Below are positions 60,441 through 64,000 of a DNA stretch of 64,000 nt, piece after piece. The DNA is from Ophthalmolycus amberensis (lineage: Eukaryota > Chordata > Actinopteri > Perciformes > Zoarcidae): assembly GCA_024529925.1 (NCBI GenBank), contig JAFEUB010001120.1, positions 62,001 through 126,000 on the forward strand, written 5' to 3'. The stretch's first letter is position 1. Each line of letters begins with the position of its first letter. A program made the position numbers and the translations under genes. The notes below the pieces were generated by a model, which was not told where the DNA came from, made no database searches, and saw nothing but the letters and a program-made list of their open reading frames with translations.

Positions 60441-62289
60441 ACAGGCCTCCGTAACACCGAGCTGCAAGTAGACCAGAAGCAGTTACAGCACAAAACTGCC
60501 GCGTGACTGATTTTTCAGTTTCTCTGTCAGTCATCCCATAACATCAGCAGAGCAACAGCAGGAGTGGCGGAAAGAGGCTAAAGCTGAAGAAGGAGTGAAG
60601 TGGGGTGGGGGGGGGGGGTCTCTAAAACCAATACAAATCCTTGCTCTTATCTTGTGCCTGCAGACCTGAGAGAGGAGGAAAAGAAAGGAGGAAAAGAAAA
60701 GGCAGTGGAAGGGAAGAAAAGGCAAGAAAAGGGAGATTAGAACAAGAAGTGCAAATGTCTTGTTGATAAAAGCAGGAGGAGTTGCCCGAGGCAGAGAGGG
60801 GATGAAAGAAAGACAGCAACAGAAAAGGAAGTTTACAGCTGGTGTTAAAGTGCTGATTGACAGTCAGTTTGTTGGTTCAAACCACTTGTGGTAAGTTGAT
60901 CTGAGGCAGGGCAGGGGGGGGGGGGGAGAAAAAAATACCTTTATTTAAATCTGGTTTTCATGCTTTGGTGTTGCATGGTCATACTGAACGTCTTTATTGC
61001 TGCTTTCATTTAAACACTTCAACAATTATAACGAGTTCCCTGAATGGTGTGCATTTCACAGACAGGTGTTGGCCCAAACAAGCAGGACGTTTTTTTTACT
61101 TGGTCAATATGGAATAGTGAAAATGCTTCCAAATCTGACTGTTATCAATGATGACAGGTGTCAAGCTTAACTTCGCTGTCGCTATTTGCAAAGCTTTTGG
61201 CTGCTTTCAATGGTGGTTTTCACATCTGTTGAAAATGAAATGGCCGCACACGAAAACTCCAATCATTTCAATGTTTGGACCACACCTGGTGGTTCTGCTG
61301 AGAACGTACATATGTATAAACGTTGGTTGTACTTTAATATCATCAGAGTTTAGTATGCTGTCATCTTGTCTTCCAATTGCCAGCTCATTTTTTGGTGTGC
61401 AGTCACCAAATAACATTTCACATCTTCTATATATATAACCAGTGTTGTGCAAGTTCACACCTTACAAGAGAGTTCACTTCACACAGTTTACATTTTGAAT
61501 TTTGAACTATATGTTTATGAACTAGTTCATGTTTATTTGTTTGTTTGATAGCGGATGTAAAACCAGGCGTGTGCATGTAATCTGATTGCAGAGAAATCAT
61601 CAAAGCATTGTTGCTCCTGAAGAAGTATTTCTGCTAGACGTGCACCAATGCGGTCACGTCAGCATGGCACTTTGATGAGGAAGAGCTTGTCGAGTTGACT
61701 TTTGAGAATTTGCAGAGATGGAATAGACAGTAGACTGATGTCTCCGCTCCTTTGAATGCACCAGTTGTGCCGTAATTGCGTCGTTAACTCAACATCTCTC
61801 ACGTTCACTTTTCATTAGTTGCCAACGGATACGTTCACCAAAAATATGAGCACATTCCTGTTCTGTCGTTTGACTTTTTAAACCCAAGAAACTGCTACAT
61901 ATCTGATAATTAATGTCCATCAGTTAAAAAAATGTAATGTTTTGGGGTTGTTCTCAATAACTTTCACAGTGACTTGATTTATGAAACACAACATTTGACA
62001 ACAACCAAAGTGCGTTTGATGCCTAAACCATGAGGTCTGGATGGACAAATCCCAGTGTTAACATTTGACAACACAATATAATAGGGAAAAATTTAGCATT
62101 ATATAATGTAAATGTAATGTAAGCATATAACCTCACAAAATAAGAATCTGATAATCGAATCTGATCAACATGTAAGTAATCACTGTGCTTGCTGTTGAAA
62201 CTTTCGGGTTTTAGATTAGAATTGGCAAGAAGACCACTAAGTTGTTTTTTCAAAAGTTTGAGTGATGAGAGATGATGTCATCCTGTTTC
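60441..62289. other. Intergenic DNA or vgll2 3' region, no gene supported
   Basis: Purine-rich AG tracts (60665-60830) and G runs (60607-60618, 60915-60926) are visible. If the last vgll2 exon is nearby, part of this could be vgll2 intron, but no exon encoding the expected RRYS-type C-terminus was found. Confidence 0.35.
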
Positions 62290-62450
62290 TTCACAATTTG
62301 CTATTTCTGTCTACTTTGTATATCTATTGAAGAGAAGAGGAATTTGTCCACTGTTGATCTTCCTGAGGTTTCTTTCTTTTTTACTCCCTATTAAGTTTTT
62401 CTTTATATGAAAAGGATGGATGTGTCCTGCACAGATTGTAAAGCACTTTG
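62290..62450 (+). repeat. Degenerate copy of the teleost repeat tail
   Basis: 'cctgaggtttctttcttttt', 'actccctattaag' and 'cacagattgtaaagcacttt' parallel the better copy at 18725-18925. It lies directly downstream of the vgll2 exon, in its last intron or 3' side. Confidence 0.5.
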
Positions 62451-62487
62451 ATTTTCTGCTACGCTTTTCATAAAGCAATGACAATAC

Positions 62488-62985
62488 CTGTGTCCATGTT
62501 GAGTCCGATCTCTGCTCCGGCTCCGGTGAAGGCGCCGCTCCAGGCCGAACTTGTTCCAGACTCCCCCTTCCCTCCCAGGTCACAGGGTGAGGCGCTGGGC
62601 CCCGGTACCGAGCTACCGGACGTCAGACGGTGATGAGGCCTCACCGATGGCACCAGCAGAGAGCTGTAACGCGGGTCGAACGCCGTGCCGTACATCTCGT
62701 GAACTCCCGGGCGTGGGTATGCTGAGCCCTGGCTGCCTATGGCGCCTCCTAATGAGTACGGGTGGTGGTGGTGATGGTGGTGGTGATGGGACGGGTGCCA
62801 GGAGTCTGGGCTGGGCTGGTGGAGGTGGCTGTGCAAGGAGGCGGAGGAGTACGGGTCGCCAGGGAATGGGAGCTCTGTGTGGGGAGCCGTCAGAGCGCTG
62901 CCCAATGCGGAGGAGGCCGATAGCTGGTAGGAGCTGTTCCAGAAAGACGGAGGGAAACTTCTCTGGCTCATTGGGAATGATCCAT
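62488..62985 (-). CDS. vgll2: vgll2 (vestigial-like family member 2), penultimate coding exon
   Basis: One 498 nt exon bounded by tcctcatag/ATGG at 62985 and CACAG/gtattg at 62488, with a split Asp codon upstream and a split G-phase codon downstream. Translation starts (D)GSFPMSQRSFPPSFWNSSYQ, the sequence that follows the Tondu domain in VGLL2. It contains a run of nine His (62761-62787) before PYSLGGAIG, then YPRPG, HEMYGTAFDPRYSSLLVPS, and ends near GLNMDT. VGLL2 is a nuclear co-activator that binds TEAD factors in muscle and pharyngeal arch development. The TEAD-binding Tondu exon is not in the window and must lie beyond 64000. The expected short last exon (ARRYS... C-terminus) was not found below 62488. 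If unspliced, the frame stops after six more codons. Fish have two copies, vgll2a and vgll2b; which this is cannot be said. Confidence 0.88.
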
Positions 62986-64000
62986 CTATGAGGACAGAAA
63001 TCCACACAGGTACGTTATTAAGGAAGCTCGTTCACTGAGGCTGAAGCTTCATTCTTGCCCTCAGAAATAGTTTGACAAGGAATTATTATCACACAGTACT
63101 TGCTTGTTTTTCCTGAAGCTTTAAACCATATATTGTGGCCACGATATCTCATAAAACTGTTCCTCTTTAAATGTGTCTTTTGGTGTTGACTGACCAAAAA
63201 GAAGAAAACTATTTTGATAATTGATTCCTCATTTTTAAAGCAACAATGTGAGTGACTCTTAAATGTGATTTTTCTGCTTTTCTCTTATTGTTATGTATCA
63301 TTGTGAATGTATTATCTTTAGTATTTGGACTGTTGGTGGAAGAAATACGTTAACGAATATAATGAATAGATTCATGGACAGTGAAATAATTAACACAACT
63401 TTGAGGTTGTAATTTAAAAAAATACAGAGATGTCTAGTTTAGAGAGAGCATACATATTGTATATCCCCATGCAGAGTAATAATAATACTTGCATGGCTTG
63501 AAAAAAGGGCTTTTATATTAAAGTTTTTAAACTACAGTCCTCGTCAAGAAATGATTGACTGGAAACACTGATAACAATGCAAAATCTTCGTGCTCATTTT
63601 TTGCCTTTTTTTGTTTCTGGTTGGATTCAAAAGTTGCTAAATTACACAAAGGTGCTCGAGAAAGGAAATGACAATAAGAGCAAGTTCGCTGTTAATAAGA
63701 GAATAAGCATACCAAGAATATTATAAAGACATACATCTGTATGAGTTATTATCACCCCCTTATATTTATAAAAGTTTAAGTTTGAACAAGTTCAGCATTC
63801 TGTAACTGCTGTATAGCTGAAGAGATCAGTAATACGATCAGTAGTAAAATAATCACCAGTTTCAGGGATGTGCGACAGATCAAAGTCTGTGACAGAAGCA
63901 CTTAAAGGAATATTAAAAAACTGAGAAATTCCCGGGAAATACTTTTAACTGTGGTATTGATTAAAATTGTAAAATTCCTATTACATGGATGAAACACATG
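62986..64000 (-). other. vgll2 upstream intron (partial)
   Basis: AT-rich non-coding DNA 5' of the vgll2 exon on the minus strand. No Tondu-domain exon or other coding sequence was seen, so the intron extends past the window end. Confidence 0.6.

Overview
The window looks like chromosomal DNA of a ray-finned fish, most likely a percomorph teleost. Genes are split by GT-AG introns. The encoded proteins are vertebrate: an IGF2R tail, organic cation transporters, a five-kringle plasminogen and a VGLL2 exon. The non-coding DNA is full of repeats I recognise from teleost genomes: hAT-like MITEs, an RTE/Rex-type LINE tail ending in GATG units, high-copy SINE-like tails and very long CT/CA microsatellites. 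No bacterial-type gene, CRISPR array, rRNA or tRNA was seen.

Layout. Positions 1-1760 (+) hold the last five exons of igf2r (end of lumenal repeat 15, membrane span, cytoplasmic sorting tail), followed by about 4 kb of 3' UTR or intergenic DNA and a degenerate acttg-rich tandem array (5858-6690). Two complete tandem paralogs of an OCT-type SLC22 transporter lie at 7200-11935 (11 exons, 558 aa) and 21836-28919 (12 exons, 555 aa), both +. Between them is a repeat-rich 10 kb with a decayed endogenous retrovirus gag fragment (-), an apparently intronless coiled-coil reading frame with internal duplications and one frameshift (15792-18189, +), a ~490 bp imperfect palindrome and a nest of LINE/SINE debris. 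Plasminogen (29234-40583, -) is complete, with 19 exons and 812 codons, and runs tail to tail with the second transporter: the two stop codons are 314 bp apart. From 40.6 to 62.4 kb there is a long stretch with no gene I can support, containing a 650 bp CT/CTCA satellite, several repeats and a decayed hAT transposase piece. The window ends in one coding exon of vgll2 (62488-62985, -), whose upstream exons lie outside.

The order igf2r - slc22a - slc22a - plg matches the IGF2R-SLC22A2/A3-PLG neighbourhood of human 6q25-q26. vgll2 next to plg is not the human arrangement, since human VGLL2 is further away on 6q.

Main points of interest: (1) the two transporters show mosaic identity, with blocks about 97-98% identical beside blocks about 26% different in the same exon, which points to gene conversion; (2) the second transporter has an extra intron inside what is exon 1 in the first; (3) the unclassified coiled-coil ORF grew by internal duplication; (4) the large palindrome beside it was built from inverted MITE copies plus flanking DNA. 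All exon boundaries were placed by eye from splice consensus, reading-frame continuity and known family exon sizes. No search or alignment program was run.
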